The notes under the pieces: model-generated | Told to the model about the DNA's origin: nothing | Databases searched by the model: none | Seen by the model: only the letters and a program-made list of their open reading frames with translations | Position numbers and translations under genes: made by a program | Assembly: GCA_007118135.1 (NCBI GenBank) | Contig: SKSE01000015.1 | Location: 1 to 32,163 of the forward strand | Direction: 5' to 3' | From: Bacteroidales bacterium | GTDB taxonomy: Bacteria; Bacteroidota; Bacteroidia; Bacteroidales; UBA7960 | Length of the DNA stretch: 32,163 bases | Shown: piece by piece, positions 8,407 to 18,192 of the stretch | Position numbering within the stretch: the stretch's first letter is position 1 | How the letters are laid out: each line of letters opens with the position of its first letter

Positions 8407-10872
8407 TTAACTCTCCGTGTTTAACGTAAAACAAAACCGGGCTCCGGCATTATTGCCGTCCGATTCAATCCATACTTTACCGTTATGGTTTTCAACAATA
8501 TGTTTTACCAATGATAATCCTACACCAGTACCCTCGCTTTTGCTGTCAAGCTTATTAAATAAGCCGAAAATTTTTTCCTGATATTCTTTAGGTATTCCTA
8601 TTCCATTATCGCTTACACAAAATATCGTTTTGCCGTCGCGTAGGGTGGAATATATCTTTATCTTAGGTTTTTCATTTGGTTTAGAAAATTTTATAGCATT
8701 TTCAATAAGGTTCTGATATAGCTCACGGGTTCGTGATCTGTCAGCATAGACCAAAGGCATATCTTCCTCGATATAAATATCACATTTTTCCTTATTTATC
8801 ATTCCGAACAGAAGTTCTTTGGCTTCCAGAGCTACCGTGGTCATTGAAAAGCTTTCATAAGGATTAACTATCCTTCCCACTCTGGATAATTGTAATAAAT
8901 CTTCAAGAAGTTGCTGCATTTTATCTGTAGCGTTTTCTATACGCATCATACTTTCTTCGGTTTCTTCCAGGTTTCCATCCCTGAGGTCTTCTCTGAGCAA
9001 TCCCATGAACCCCTTTATGGTGACCAGTGGACTGCGAAGGTCATGAGAAACAGTATATGAGAATCTTTCCAGCTCTTCATTAATCCGGCGAAGTTCTTCT
9101 ACCTGCTTGTTTACCAGTTCTTCGGCCTTTACTCTTTCAGAAATATCCATAATAAATCCTTCAATATACATCAGGCCATCATTCACATCAAAAATACCAT
9201 GTGCCTGTTCCCAAACCCATTTAATCTGACCATCTTTGGTCATAATACGATACTGGATCTCGTATTTTTTTTTGGATTTTAATGCATTCGAAACAATGGC
9301 TCTTGTCTTATTGCGATCATTTTCATGTATAAGTTCTACAAAAGCCACATTATTGTTATGGATAAGATCTGATGGTTTGTATCCGGTAAGTTTTTCAACG
9401 CCCATGCTAATGAAGAGCATAGTCCAGAATTCATCACTTCTGCAACGGTAAGCCATACCAGGCAAATTGCTTACCAATGTTGCATTAATACGTTCTGATT
9501 CCTGAAGTACAAGCTGCATCTTATGTTTTTCGTCAATATCATTAAATGAAAAATAGAATTTAAGTTTCCCACTTTCCTGGAAACTCACCGCATGATATTG
9601 CACACGAAATATATCCCCATTTAAACGCATAAAATTTGCTTCGCCAAGCACCGGTTTATTTTGAGATAACTTATCAATTTCAGAAATAATTTTATCCAAT
9701 GAGTCCTGTGCAACTATATCTATCAATTGGTAAAAAGGCGAATTATCAGGTTCTGCTCCTAATATTTCACATGCTGAAGCATTGATTTGCTTTAACCTAA
9801 GTTTATCATCCAGTATAAGAGTTGCATAGGGCGAGAATTCGAATACCCTGTTGAACCTTCTCTCACCATCTTTAGCTGCTCTGAAGGCTTCCATCTGCTC
9901 GGTAATATCCATAACAATCATCAGCCTGGTTTTCCGGCCACTGATAACTGGAAGACTATGTGCAAGTACTTCTGCATTAAAAATGGAACCATCCTTCCTT
10001 TTGTGCAACCAACCGCTGCTGCGCTGGTAGTCAGGCATAGGCCCAGCCATATGTTCCATAAACGAAGGTATTTCCGAAGCAGGCCTTAAGTCAGTAAGTG
10101 TAAGACTCAGCATCTCCTCCAATGAGTAACCATACTGCACCATTGCAGCTTTATTCACTTCAATAATATGAAGATCCTGAAGATCATAAACCAGCATGGG
10201 ATGAGGATTATTATCAAAGAGATAGCCATAGCGGCGCGAACTGTTTTTATATCTTTCCTCAAGTTGCTTTTTATCCTGAATATCGAATAAAAACCCAACA
10301 ATGCTTTTCAATTTTCCATCATAATTTAATTGTGGAATACATGGATTAAATACCCACCTGTAGTTCTGGTTCCTGTCACGTATTCTGAATTCAAGGGTAA
10401 AAGCTTCTCTGTTATTAAGACCTTTTGAAAAATTCTCTATATAGAAAGGTTTATCATCGGGATGTATAATATCAATCCATCCTAATGGTTTATTTTTAGG
10501 AGGCAAAAACCCTGTAAACTCTTGCCATTTTTTATTTATAAATATACAATGCCCCAACTCATCAGTTTGCCAAAGTGGTTGAATATGGCGGTTAAAAAAA
10601 TCGTTTTGCAGCTTTTGGTTTTCAGATGCACTGAGTTTTGCTTTTTGTATATCTCTGACCATCCATGAAACCAAAAAGTAAAGTGTAACCCCGGTGCCAA
10701 GAACAAATCCCCAGCCCTTGTAAGTTTGGGTTTTTGTAAGTGCTACAGGATCGCTTATAAGCATGGCAACTATAGTATCAGAAAACAAAATCCATAGAGA
10801 ACCAAATACAATATAAATTGCAGTAATCCATCTGGCTGGATTTTTTTTATGCGAAATTATTTTTTTCCACAT
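8407..10872 (-). CDS. Membrane-anchored multi-PAS sensor histidine kinase
   Basis: An 821-residue kinase. Two N-terminal membrane helices (about 15-38 and 52-72, with the WILFSDT motif seen in a widespread bacterial sensor anchor) have almost no periplasmic loop, so sensing is probably cytoplasmic or in the membrane. Four PAS/PAC units follow (about 93-200, 213-325, 338-448, 460-580), then a short coiled linker (VEELRRINEELERF), HisKA with SHDLRSP (His610) and HATPase with NLIENAIKFS, DNGIGI and GTGVGLS. There is no receiver, so it needs a separate response regulator; none is adjacent, although the downstream hybrid kinase carries one. This HisKA/HATPase type is the phytochrome/cyanobacterial-like class. 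The ATG at 10872 directly precedes the anchor. Confidence 0.9.
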   Translation of the reverse strand: MWKKIISHKKNPARWITAIYIVFGSLWILFSDTIVAMLISDPVALTKTQTYKGWGFVLGTGVTLYFLVSWMVRDIQKAKLSASENQKLQNDFFNRHIQPLWQTDELGHCIFINKKWQEFTGFLPPKNKPLGWIDIIHPDDKPFYIENFSKGLNNREAFTLEFRIRDRNQNYRWVFNPCIPQLNYDGKLKSIVGFLFDIQDKKQLEERYKNSSRRYGYLFDNNPHPMLVYDLQDLHIIEVNKAAMVQYGYSLEEMLSLTLTDLRPASEIPSFMEHMAGPMPDYQRSSGWLHKRKDGSIFNAEVLAHSLPVISGRKTRLMIVMDITEQMEAFRAAKDGERRFNRVFEFSPYATLILDDKLRLKQINASACEILGAEPDNSPFYQLIDIVAQDSLDKIISEIDKLSQNKPVLGEANFMRLNGDIFRVQYHAVSFQESGKLKFYFSFNDIDEKHKMQLVLQESERINATLVSNLPGMAYRCRSDEFWTMLFISMGVEKLTGYKPSDLIHNNNVAFVELIHENDRNKTRAIVSNALKSKKKYEIQYRIMTKDGQIKWVWEQAHGIFDVNDGLMYIEGFIMDISERVKAEELVNKQVEELRRINEELERFSYTVSHDLRSPLVTIKGFMGLLREDLRDGNLEETEESMMRIENATDKMQQLLEDLLQLSRVGRIVNPYESFSMTTVALEAKELLFGMINKEKCDIYIEEDMPLVYADRSRTRELYQNLIENAIKFSKPNEKPKIKIYSTLRDGKTIFCVSDNGIGIPKEYQEKIFGLFNKLDSKSEGTGVGLSLVKHIVENHNGKVWIESDGNNAGARFCFTLNTES

Positions 10873-11183
10873 GACCTTATTCTTTTGAACTTCAACAGGT
10901 TGATTACCTTATCATTTGCTATATATATGCCATCCTCATTTTTAATTTATAAAAAAGCTAACAAAAAATCCTGCATAAACCTCTGACCACATAATAATAG
11001 AATCGTTAAACCCAATATTTTAAAAAAAGTGTACTGATATTTCTGAAAATTTATGTAGGTTTGCTTACAGGCTACTGTAAACATAGCATTTTTTTTTATG
11101 TAAATTCCTGAAAATCCAAATTATTCCCTATAATCCGTAAAACCCTTAATATTTTAATAACTCATTATAAAAAAATAAAAAAC
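10873..11183. other. Intergenic region between divergent sensor kinase and dipeptidase genes
   Basis: 311 bases, AT-rich, no open frame of note. It contains a -7-like TAGGTTTG at 11056-11063 pointing to the dipeptidase and, just after it, an inverted repeat TTACAG-GCTA-CTGTAA at 11065-11080. I find no convincing promoter for the kinase on the minus strand. Confidence 0.6.
11056..11063 (+). promoter_or_regulatory. Possible -7 promoter element for the M20 dipeptidase
   Basis: TAGGTTTG matches TAnnTTTG, and with the following GC it is the same extended form as before tex and yicC. It would leave a leader of about 115 bases, which is long, and no -33 match is visible. An inverted repeat (11065-11080) overlaps the expected transcript start and could be an operator or a leader hairpin. 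Confidence 0.35.
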
Positions 11184-12554
11184 ATGAATGATGTAAAGAA
11201 GTACATAGATGAAAACAAGGATCGTTTCCTGAATGAACTATTTGAGCTGATAAGGATTCCGTCAGTTAGTTCAAAAGATTCGAACAAAGATGATATGTAC
11301 AAAGCTGCAGATTGGATAAAGAATAAACTATTGGCTGATGGTGCCGGGCATGCAGAAGTAATGGAAACAGAAGGACATCCTGTAGTATATGGAGAAAAGA
11401 TACTTGATCCTTTATGGCCCACGGTACTTGTATACGGGCACTACGACGTGCAACCTGCCGAACCTTTTGATCTTTGGGATAGCCCGCCTTTTGAACCCGA
11501 AGTAAGAAACGGTAAAATATACGCAAGAGGTGCTAATGATGATAAAGGCCAGATGTACATGCATTTCAAAGCATTTGAGTATTTGCTCAAAACCAACCAA
11601 CTCACCTGCAATGTTAAGTTTATGATTGAAGGAGAAGAAGAAATAGGTTCGCCCAGTCTCGGTAAATTTTGTGATGAAAACAAAGAAAAACTCAAAGCTG
11701 ATGTTATTCTGGTATCTGATACATCCATGCTCGGACCCAAAATTCCATCTATAACCACAGGTTTAAGAGGTCTCGCATACATGGAAGTAGAGGTAACCGG
11801 CCCGAGCCATGATTTGCACTCGGGATTATACGGCGGCGCAGTTGACAATCCTGTTAATGTGCTTTGCGACATGATATCTTCGCTCCGCGATGATAAAAAC
11901 AAAATCAACATTCCCGGTTTTTACGATGATGTGGAAGAGCTAAGCAAAGAAGAAAGAGAAGAGATGGCAAGAGCCCCCTTCGATATGGAAGAATTTAAAC
12001 GGCATATAGATATTGCAGAAGTAAACGGCGAAGAAGGTTATTCAACCATGGAACGCACCGGCATACGCCCTAGTCTTGATGTTAACGGCATCTGGGGAGG
12101 ATATACCGAAAAAGGCGCAAAAACCATACTCCCGTCAAAGGCATACGCAAAAATAAGCATGAGGCTGGTGCCCCACCAGGAATCCAAGAAAATTGAACAA
12201 CTTTTCAAAAAGCACTTTGAGGCTATAGCACCCAAAAGTGTAAAAGTAAAGGTTGAATTCCTTCACGGAGGCGAAGGATATGTTTCTCCCACCAATACTG
12301 TTGCTTACCAGGCCGCCAGTAAAGCTTACGAAACAACTTATGGAATAAAACCTATTCCTGTAAGAAGTGGTGGAAGTATTCCTATTATTTCTTTGTTCGA
12401 AAAAATATTAGGAACAAAGTCCATTCTTATGGGTTTCGGACTTGACTCCGATGCTATCCACTCGCCCAATGAAAACTATGCGCTTGAGCAGTTTTATAAA
12501 GGCATTGAAACCATTCCATGGTTCTACAAGTATTTTACTGAAATGAGCCGGTAA
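11184..12554 (+). CDS. M20 family metallo-dipeptidase (CNDP-like)
   Basis: A 456-residue cytoplasmic peptidase; no signal peptide. All di-zinc residues of the M20 family are visible: GHYDVQP (His86, Asp88), GANDDKG (bridging Asp119), EGEEEIGS (catalytic Glu151, metal Glu152), the VSDT aspartate at 179, and a late His in AIHSPNEN near residue 428. The dimerisation insert lies between (about 195-330, with VTGPSHDLHSG). The length and the SHDLHSG segment fit the carnosinase/CNDP-type dipeptidase branch, not ArgE or DapE. The likely role is cleavage of short peptides taken up for nutrition. A strong terminator follows, so it is probably monocistronic. Confidence 0.9.
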   Translation: MNDVKKYIDENKDRFLNELFELIRIPSVSSKDSNKDDMYKAADWIKNKLLADGAGHAEVMETEGHPVVYGEKILDPLWPTVLVYGHYDVQPAEPFDLWDSPPFEPEVRNGKIYARGANDDKGQMYMHFKAFEYLLKTNQLTCNVKFMIEGEEEIGSPSLGKFCDENKEKLKADVILVSDTSMLGPKIPSITTGLRGLAYMEVEVTGPSHDLHSGLYGGAVDNPVNVLCDMISSLRDDKNKINIPGFYDDVEELSKEEREEMARAPFDMEEFKRHIDIAEVNGEEGYSTMERTGIRPSLDVNGIWGGYTEKGAKTILPSKAYAKISMRLVPHQESKKIEQLFKKHFEAIAPKSVKVKVEFLHGGEGYVSPTNTVAYQAASKAYETTYGIKPIPVRSGGSIPIISLFEKILGTKSILMGFGLDSDAIHSPNENYALEQFYKGIETIPWFYKYFTEMSR

Positions 12555-12580
12555 TAATTTTTAAGCCGTAACCATTATAT

Positions 12581-12609
12581 AGCCTCTGATTAGTTCAGGG
12601 GCTTTTTTT
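12581..12609 (+). terminator. Rho-independent terminator after the dipeptidase gene
   Basis: A nine-base-pair stem (AGCCTCTGA with TCAGGGGCT, one G-T pair) and a five-base loop run directly into seven T. It begins 26 bases after the stop. Confidence 0.85.
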
Positions 12610-12631
12610 ACGCCTTATCAAATTAAATAGT

Positions 12632-12663
12632 TTTGTTTTATGCACAAAAGTTAAATATCTTTC
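12632..12663 (+). promoter_or_regulatory. Possible promoter for the acyl-CoA synthetase gene
   Basis: TTTG (12632-12635), 20 bases, then TATCTTTC (12656-12663), one base off TAnnTTTG. A second candidate, TAGTTTTG at 12628-12635, matches the -7 consensus fully but would have the preceding terminator as its -33 region. Either leaves a leader of more than 110 bases. Confidence 0.3.
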
Positions 12664-12786
12664 TTTTTTGGTGGATATGATGATTTTTTAATAAATTCGC
12701 AACCAGTTATTAAACAAACGTTTACGGATACTGTCGCGGGGAAATTTTACCCATCTTTTAATATAGTATTTACATCAAAAGTGATT

Positions 12787-14574
12787 ATGAGGGAAATTAC
12801 CAGAATTTTTGACCTGCTGGATAGGTATGAACATTTATGTCCTGAAAAAACAGATGCTTTGGCAGGAAAAGACGAAGGAGTCTGGAAAACATATTCAACC
12901 AGTGAATTCAGGGAAATAAGTGATAACATAAGTTATGGATTACTCAAACTGGGAGTTGGAAAAGGTGATAAGATCGCATCCATCACTTTCAACCGGCCTG
13001 AATGGACTATGCTCGACATGGGAGTACAGCAAACCGGGGCCATTCATATTCCTATTTATCCTACCATTAGCGATAAGGATTATGAATATATCCTTAAACA
13101 TGCCGAGGTTAGTTATATTTTTGTGGCCGGTGAAGAAATGTACAGAAGGATCAAGGAAATTGTACCCAGGTTGCAAGGCTTAAAAGCTGTTTACACTTTT
13201 AAGAATCTTTTCGGGGTGCAACATCTTAACGAGATCATTCAACTGGGAAAGGAAAGCCCGGTACCGGAAAAATTGAAGCAAATAAAGGATTCTATCAGGT
13301 CTGAAGATTTGGTTACCATCATTTACACAAGTGGAACTACTGGTGTACCCAAAGGTGTAATGTTGTCTCATGGAAACATCATCAGTAACACACTGGCTAC
13401 TTCGTACATTCCGCCATTTGGACCCGAACATCGGGCTATGAGCTTTTTACCTCTTTGCCATATTTATGAGCGTATGATGAATTATATGCTTATATACAAG
13501 GGACTTTCCATGTATTATGTTTCAAACATGGGGCTAATCGCAGAATCACTCAAAGAGGTTAACCCGCATGTGTTTACAACTGTCCCCAGATTGCTTGAAA
13601 AAGTTTACGATAAGATCATTGCCAAAGGCCGAAGTTTGAAAGGCATTAAAAAAGCTATCTTTTTCTGGGCCAATAATGTGGGTTTGAATTACGAATATCA
13701 GAAAGAAAAACGAAACCCTGTTTATGCTTTGAAACTAAAAATTGCCCGCAAACTCGTTTTCAGCAAATGGAAAGAAGCCCTGAGTAAAAATCTGGATATT
13801 GTGGTTTCGGGAGGTGCTGCCCTGCAACCCCGGCTAAACAGGGTATTCTGGGCGGTAGGCATAAGGATCATTGAAGGTTACGGACTTACGGAAACATCTC
13901 CCGTTATTGCGGTAAGTGATTTCGGACCCAATGGTATTAAATTCGGAACCGTAGGACCTGTGCTGAAAAACGTACAGGTGAAAATCGCTGAAGATGGAGA
14001 AATTTTGGTAAAGGGACCCAGTGTAATGCAGGGCTATTTCAAGGATGAACAATTAACCCGCGAAGTAATTGATGAGGATGGTTGGTTCCATACCGGCGAC
14101 ATTGGTCGCATAGAACCCGAAGGTCAATTGCGGATTACCGACCGGAAAAAACTAATATTTAAAACATCCTTTGGCAAATATATTGCACCCCAGGTACTGG
14201 AAAATAAATTTAAGGAATCTCCCTTTATTGACCAGATCCTTATACTGGGCGAAAACCAGAAATTTGCTGCAGCACTCATTGTTCCGGATTTCAATCACCT
14301 GAAAAACTGGTGCTCTGTTAAAGAAATACCCTACACTACCAATGCTGAAATGATCGCTTTGCCTCCCATAAGAAAAAGATTTCAGAAGGAGGTAAACCAT
14401 TACAATCAATTTTTTGGAGAATATGAGAAAATAATGAAATATGAACTCATAGACCATGAATGGGGTGTTGAAACCGGTGAGCTTAGCGCAACCCTCAAGC
14501 TAAGAAGATCACACCTTCTGGAAGTATATGAACCTTTAATCCTTAAGATTTTCAATAGCAGTAAGGAAAACTAA
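12787..14574 (+). CDS. Long-chain fatty acid-CoA ligase (AMP-forming)
   Basis: A 595-residue member of the ANL adenylating superfamily. Motifs in order: the P-loop-like YTSGTTGVPKG (about 180-190), PLCHIYERM, the adenine-binding GYGLTETSP, GWFHTGDIG with the ribose-binding Asp, and the hinge DRKKLIF; the C-terminal lid lacks the catalytic Lys-containing PRTxxGK end, as is common in this long-chain branch. It activates fatty acids to acyl-CoA via acyl-AMP at the inner membrane face. The ATG at 12787 is used; a GTG two codons earlier is in frame. It stands alone between a terminator and the ugd promoter. Chain length preference cannot be read from sequence. Confidence 0.9.
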   Translation: MREITRIFDLLDRYEHLCPEKTDALAGKDEGVWKTYSTSEFREISDNISYGLLKLGVGKGDKIASITFNRPEWTMLDMGVQQTGAIHIPIYPTISDKDYEYILKHAEVSYIFVAGEEMYRRIKEIVPRLQGLKAVYTFKNLFGVQHLNEIIQLGKESPVPEKLKQIKDSIRSEDLVTIIYTSGTTGVPKGVMLSHGNIISNTLATSYIPPFGPEHRAMSFLPLCHIYERMMNYMLIYKGLSMYYVSNMGLIAESLKEVNPHVFTTVPRLLEKVYDKIIAKGRSLKGIKKAIFFWANNVGLNYEYQKEKRNPVYALKLKIARKLVFSKWKEALSKNLDIVVSGGAALQPRLNRVFWAVGIRIIEGYGLTETSPVIAVSDFGPNGIKFGTVGPVLKNVQVKIAEDGEILVKGPSVMQGYFKDEQLTREVIDEDGWFHTGDIGRIEPEGQLRITDRKKLIFKTSFGKYIAPQVLENKFKESPFIDQILILGENQKFAAALIVPDFNHLKNWCSVKEIPYTTNAEMIALPPIRKRFQKEVNHYNQFFGEYEKIMKYELIDHEWGVETGELSATLKLRRSHLLEVYEPLILKIFNSSKEN

Positions 14575-14681
14575 ATTTCAGGAAACTCCTTTTTTGTATT
14601 TTTGAGGCCTTAGGATTGGCTGGTCATAATATAGTGTTGTGATATAAAACATGAAGAAAAATATATGATCAGGCAACTGTT

Positions 14682-14714
14682 TTTGGTTTTTTATCGAATT
14701 TTATTTTATTTTTG
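14682..14714 (+). promoter_or_regulatory. Promoter of the UDP-glucose dehydrogenase gene
   Basis: TTTG (14682-14685), 21 bases, then TATTTTTG (14707-14714): both halves of the Bacteroidota housekeeping promoter at the expected spacing. The transcript would start near 14720, giving a leader of about 50 bases. This is the clearest two-part promoter in the window. Confidence 0.6.
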
Positions 14715-14770
14715 CAGTATATTATTCACTTTCTTACATATTTAAAAAATCCGTTTTCAAAAAATATTAT

Positions 14771-16165
14771 ATGAAAAAAGTAAAATCTATTTGTTGTATC
14801 GGGGCAGGCTATGTTGGCGGTCCTACCATGGCTGTTATTGCTCAGCAATGCCCTGAGATAAAAGTTACTGTTGTTGATATTAATGCCGATCGTATTGCTC
14901 AGTGGCAAACCGACGATCTGCCCATATATGAACCCGGATTGCTCGAAGTAGTAAAAGAAGCCCGTGGTCGCAATCTTTTTTTCAGTACCGATATTGATGG
15001 TGCCATCAGGGATTCGGAAATGATTTTTATGAGTGTTAACACTCCTACCAAAACCTATGGTTTAGGCAAAGGCCGTGCAGCAGACCTTAAATATGTTGAG
15101 TTGAGTGCCCGCAAAATAGCAGAAGTAAGTACCAGCGATAAAATTGTAGTTGAAAAGTCGACTCTACCTGTTCGTACAGCCGAATCCATCAAAACCATTT
15201 TAAAAGAACATACCAACAGAGTTAAATTCCAGGTATTATCAAACCCTGAATTTCTTGCAGAGGGCACTGCAGTGCAGGATCTGCAAAAACCCGACAGAGT
15301 TCTGATAGGAGGTGATCAAACACCTGAAGGTCTTGCTGCCATTGAAGCACTTACCGATATTTATGCTCATTGGGTGCCCCGTGAACAGATCATTCAAACC
15401 CGCCTCTGGTCTTCGGAGCTTAGCAAGCTTACTGCCAACGCCTTCCTGGCGCAGCGCATATCATCCATCAACAGTATTTCTGCTCTTTGCGAAGCCACCG
15501 GTGCTGATGTTGATGAAGTGGCCTACGCCATAGGTACCGATACCCGCATCGGATCAAAATTTCTGAAAGCATCTGTGGGTTTTGGAGGGTCATGCTTTCA
15601 GAAAGACATTCTGAACCTGGTATATCTATGTGAATATTTTGGACTTCCTGAAGTGGCCGCTTACTGGGAGCAGGTTATCATCATGAACGATTACCAGAAA
15701 AAGCGTTTTGCCACAAATATCATCCATACACTGTTCAACACTGTATCGGGCAAGAAAATTGCTTTGCTGGGCTGGGCCTTTAAAAAGGACACAAATGACA
15801 CACGTGAGTCAGCCGCCATTTATGTAGCCGACGATCTGCTCAGCGACCTTGCCCGGGTAAGTGTTTATGATCCGCAGGTATCGGCAAAAAAAATGCTGGG
15901 CGACCTGAACTATCTGCAAACCCGTCCTGCAAAGGAAAACGAGCAAATGCTGGATGTGCATGCAAACCCTTATGATGCATGTAAAGATGCTCATGCCATT
16001 GCCATTATTACTGAATGGGATGAATTTAAAACGCTTGACTGGCAAAGGATCTTTGATCAAATGAAAAAACCTGCATTTTTATTTGATGGCAGAAACATTG
16101 TCAATCACAGCCATCTGCGAGAAGTTGGATTTATTGTAAAAGCCATAGGAAAAGGCGTGGAATAG
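14771..16165 (+). CDS. ugd: UDP-glucose 6-dehydrogenase, eukaryote-like type
   Basis: A 464-residue NAD-dependent enzyme that oxidises UDP-glucose to UDP-glucuronate for surface polysaccharides. The N-terminal Rossmann loop is [10 protein letters not shown]; the central dimer helix carries [15 protein letters not shown] (Lys219); the catalytic cysteine is Cys275 in [10 protein letters not shown]; the C-terminal UDP-binding domain includes [15 protein letters not shown]. The length and the [18 protein letters not shown] stretch are those of the animal-type enzyme, longer than the roughly 390-440-residue bacterial Ugd. It is not in a polysaccharide gene cluster here, but it could supply UDP-glucuronate to the glycosyltransferase locus at the right end; that link is inference. 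It converges on the S4-domain gene with two bases between stops. Confidence 0.93.
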   Translation: MKKVKSICCIGAGYVGGPTMAVIAQQCPEIKVTVVDINADRIAQWQTDDLPIYEPGLLEVVKEARGRNLFFSTDIDGAIRDSEMIFMSVNTPTKTYGLGKGRAADLKYVELSARKIAEVSTSDKIVVEKSTLPVRTAESIKTILKEHTNRVKFQVLSNPEFLAEGTAVQDLQKPDRVLIGGDQTPEGLAAIEALTDIYAHWVPREQIIQTRLWSSELSKLTANAFLAQRISSINSISALCEATGADVDEVAYAIGTDTRIGSKFLKASVGFGGSCFQKDILNLVYLCEYFGLPEVAAYWEQVIIMNDYQKKRFATNIIHTLFNTVSGKKIALLGWAFKKDTNDTRESAAIYVADDLLSDLARVSVYDPQVSAKKMLGDLNYLQTRPAKENEQMLDVHANPYDACKDAHAIAIITEWDEFKTLDWQRIFDQMKKPAFLFDGRNIVNHSHLREVGFIVKAIGKGVE

Positions 16166-16167
16166 GG

Positions 16168-16539
16168 TTATTCGTCCCAGCCAAACCATTCGTCCATATC
16201 GCGGCGTTCCTTTTTGGTGGGCCGCCCCTTGCGTTTTACAAACGGGCTTTGCCTGATCATTTCAAGTTTCTGGTATTCTTCAGCCGGGGTAAGGTCTTGC
16301 ATATACTCAGGTACAAGCTTTGCACCCACTCTCTTTTGCAGTAATTGCAGTACTTTAATGGTTTTGGTAATAGGTCCGAGGTGCAGACTGATCTCCTGCC
16401 CAACTTTAACTTCCCGGGAAGGTTTAATAGCATCCCCATCAATTTTAACCCTGCCGGCACGACACGCATCCGTTGCCTGGCTCCTGGTTTTAAAGAGCCT
16501 TACCGACCATAAATATTTATCAATTCTTACTGCTTCCAA
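16168..16539 (-). CDS. Small S4-domain RNA-binding protein (Hsp15-like)
   Basis: A 123-residue basic protein with an N-terminal S4 fold (about residues 4-65; RIDKYLWSVRLFKTRSQATD and AGRVKIDG) and a charged C-terminal tail ending in DEWFGWDE. The family includes Hsp15 (HslR), which binds 50S subunits carrying stalled nascent chains and helps recycle them. The only sensible start is the TTG at 16539: an in-frame stop, which is the der TAG, lies upstream and no ATG precedes the S4 motif. It lies 33 bases after der on the same strand, so it is probably in an operon with it, which fits a ribosome-related role. Confidence 0.85.
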   Translation of the reverse strand: MEAVRIDKYLWSVRLFKTRSQATDACRAGRVKIDGDAIKPSREVKVGQEISLHLGPITKTIKVLQLLQKRVGAKLVPEYMQDLTPAEEYQKLEMIRQSPFVKRKGRPTKKERRDMDEWFGWDE

Positions 16540-16572
16540 TCTATTAGTGTTTAACCTGAAAATGCACCATCC

Positions 16573-17877
16573 CTATTTTTTTCTGAAGAAAATCCTGATC
16601 GGCACCCCGGTAAAATCCCAGTTCATACGAATCTGGTTCTCGAGGAAGCGCGCGTAAGATTCCCTTACATATTGGGGTAAATTGCAGAAAAACGCAAATG
16701 TGGGATAATGTGTGGGCAGTTGGGTTATGTACTTAATTCTTATGTATTTATCCTTTACAGCAGGAGGGGGATTGTTTTCAATGATAGGAAGCAAAACCTC
16801 ATTGAGTTTGCTTGTGGTAATTTTTCGGGTGCGGTTTTCATAAACTTGTACAGCTGCTTCCAGGGCTTTTATGATCCTTTGCTTTTTCGTGACCGAAGTA
16901 AAGATAATCGGTACATCTGTAAATGGGGCAATCTTTTTCTTTATGCGCTCTTCAAATTCAAGAACCGTTTTGTGGTCTTTTTCAATAAGATCCCATTTGT
17001 TGACAAGGATAACCACACCTTTATTGTTGCGCGCAGCAAGGCTGAAGATATTCACATCCTGCCCCTCCAGTCCTTCCGATGCATCAATAAGTACAAGACA
17101 CACATCAGAATTTTCAATGGCCCTTATGGAACGCATTACTGAATAAAACTCAATGTTTTCATGCACCTTACCTTTTTTTCTGAGCCCTGCGGTGTCAACC
17201 AGGAAAAAGTCAAATCCGAAACTGTTATAACGTGTATAAATACTGTCGCGGGTAGTACCGGCAATGGGTGTTACGATGTTTCGTTCCTCACCTGTAAGTG
17301 CATTGATTAAGGATGATTTCCCCACATTGGGTCTTCCTATTACAGCAAACTTTGGAATATCTTCAACATCTTCCAGGGGAATTTTTTCAAGAATAGCCAC
17401 AAGATCATCCAGCAACTCTCCGGTGCCGCTTCCATTGATGGACGACACGCCATATATTTCTCCCAAACCAAGACTGTAAAACTCGCCGATTGACTCCAGT
17501 CGCTTATTGTTATCGGCTTTATTGGCCACCACCATTACATTTTTACCTGAGCGTCTTAAAAGATCAGCCACGTCTTCATCCATGGGTGTTATGCCTTCCA
17601 CAACATCCACAAGAAAAAGGATTACTGAGGCTTCTTCAATGGCAATCTGCACCTGTTTACGGATTTCTTCCTCAAAAGAATCGTCTGATCCCAGCACGTA
17701 GCCACCGGTATCAATAACGGAAAACTCCAGACCGTTCCAGTCAGATTTGCCATAATGCCTGTCGCGGGTAACTCCTGCCGTTGAGTCAACAATGGCCATA
17801 CGCGTTTGCGTAAGACGATTAAAAAGTGTGGATTTACCCACATTTGGCCTGCCCACAAGTGCAACAATATTTGCCAT
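16573..17877 (-). CDS. der: Ribosome biogenesis GTPase Der (EngA)
   Basis: A 434-residue protein of normal Der length with two tandem GTPase domains and a C-terminal KH-like domain. Domain 1 shows GRPNVGKST (8-16), DTGGY and NKAD; domain 2 shows GRPNVGKSS (about 181-189), DTAGL and NKWD. The C-terminal domain (about 350-434) ends in [15 protein letters not shown], typical of the family. Der acts in assembly of the 50S subunit and is essential in most bacteria. The ATG at 17877 begins the first GTPase strand directly and has a perfect -7 element about 33 bases upstream. The S4-domain gene follows. Confidence 0.97.
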   Translation of the reverse strand: MANIVALVGRPNVGKSTLFNRLTQTRMAIVDSTAGVTRDRHYGKSDWNGLEFSVIDTGGYVLGSDDSFEEEIRKQVQIAIEEASVILFLVDVVEGITPMDEDVADLLRRSGKNVMVVANKADNNKRLESIGEFYSLGLGEIYGVSSINGSGTGELLDDLVAILEKIPLEDVEDIPKFAVIGRPNVGKSSLINALTGEERNIVTPIAGTTRDSIYTRYNSFGFDFFLVDTAGLRKKGKVHENIEFYSVMRSIRAIENSDVCLVLIDASEGLEGQDVNIFSLAARNNKGVVILVNKWDLIEKDHKTVLEFEERIKKKIAPFTDVPIIFTSVTKKQRIIKALEAAVQVYENRTRKITTSKLNEVLLPIIENNPPPAVKDKYIRIKYITQLPTHYPTFAFFCNLPQYVRESYARFLENQIRMNWDFTGVPIRIFFRKK

Positions 17878-17909
17878 AATACTACTGTAATTCAGTTTTT
17901 AAAGGGGTG

Positions 17910-17917
17910 CAAAGATA
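17910..17917 (-). promoter_or_regulatory. -7 promoter element for der
   Basis: The minus strand reads TATCTTTG, a full match to TAnnTTTG, giving a leader of about 25 bases. No -33 TTTG is present at 19-21 bases. Confidence 0.5.
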
Positions 17918-18121
17918 CGAATTTTTAGCAGTAAAATATGAGCTGCACATTTGTGACATAATAGTGGTTTGCTTTAATGAATACTCTATTGAACTGTAAT
18001 TAAATATGTGAATATCAGGATAAATAAATGAAAAGTATAAGTATTAATGTATTCATAAATCATCATAATGAAGGAGAAAGGAAAAATTTTTTTTGTATTT
18101 TTACGGCCGCATGACAAGCAA

Positions 18122-18146
18122 CGGGTTTTTTGAAAACCATAACCCG
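18122..18146 (+). promoter_or_regulatory. Alternative hairpins in the pfk leader
   Basis: CGGGTT (18122-18127) can pair with AACCCG (18141-18146). The overlapping GGTTTT (18124-18129) can instead pair with AAAACC (18133-18138) around a three-base loop. The two structures share bases and cannot both form fully. No T-tract follows, so this is not a terminator. Confidence 0.3.
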
Positions 18147-18192
18147 AGACCATACAATCGAAATCAAATATTAATCTTAAAGTTTGGAAAAA

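Larger units (their letters stand above)
17878..18192. other. Intergenic region between divergent der and pfk genes, with a structured pfk leader
   Basis: 315 bases with no gene I can support. The left part carries the der -7 element. The right part has TATTTTTA at 18096-18103 (one base off the -7 consensus, pointing to pfk) and a leader with nested inverted repeats at 18122-18146. A short open frame beginning with the ATG at 18111 runs out of frame into pfk; I do not regard it as a gene. Confidence 0.5.

Noticed and set aside
5548-10872. The two adjacent PAS kinases as light-sensing controllers of the carotenoid operon
   Set aside because: Adjacency and PAS domains alone do not show it; no LOV cysteine motif or phytochrome chromophore domain is visible in either protein.
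11441-11911. A 156-codon minus-strand open frame inside the dipeptidase gene
   Set aside because: Antisense shadow of a gene with complete catalytic motifs.
14575-14770. Terminator after the acyl-CoA synthetase gene
   Set aside because: There is a T-run near 14590, but only a very weak stem before it; I cannot support a terminator.
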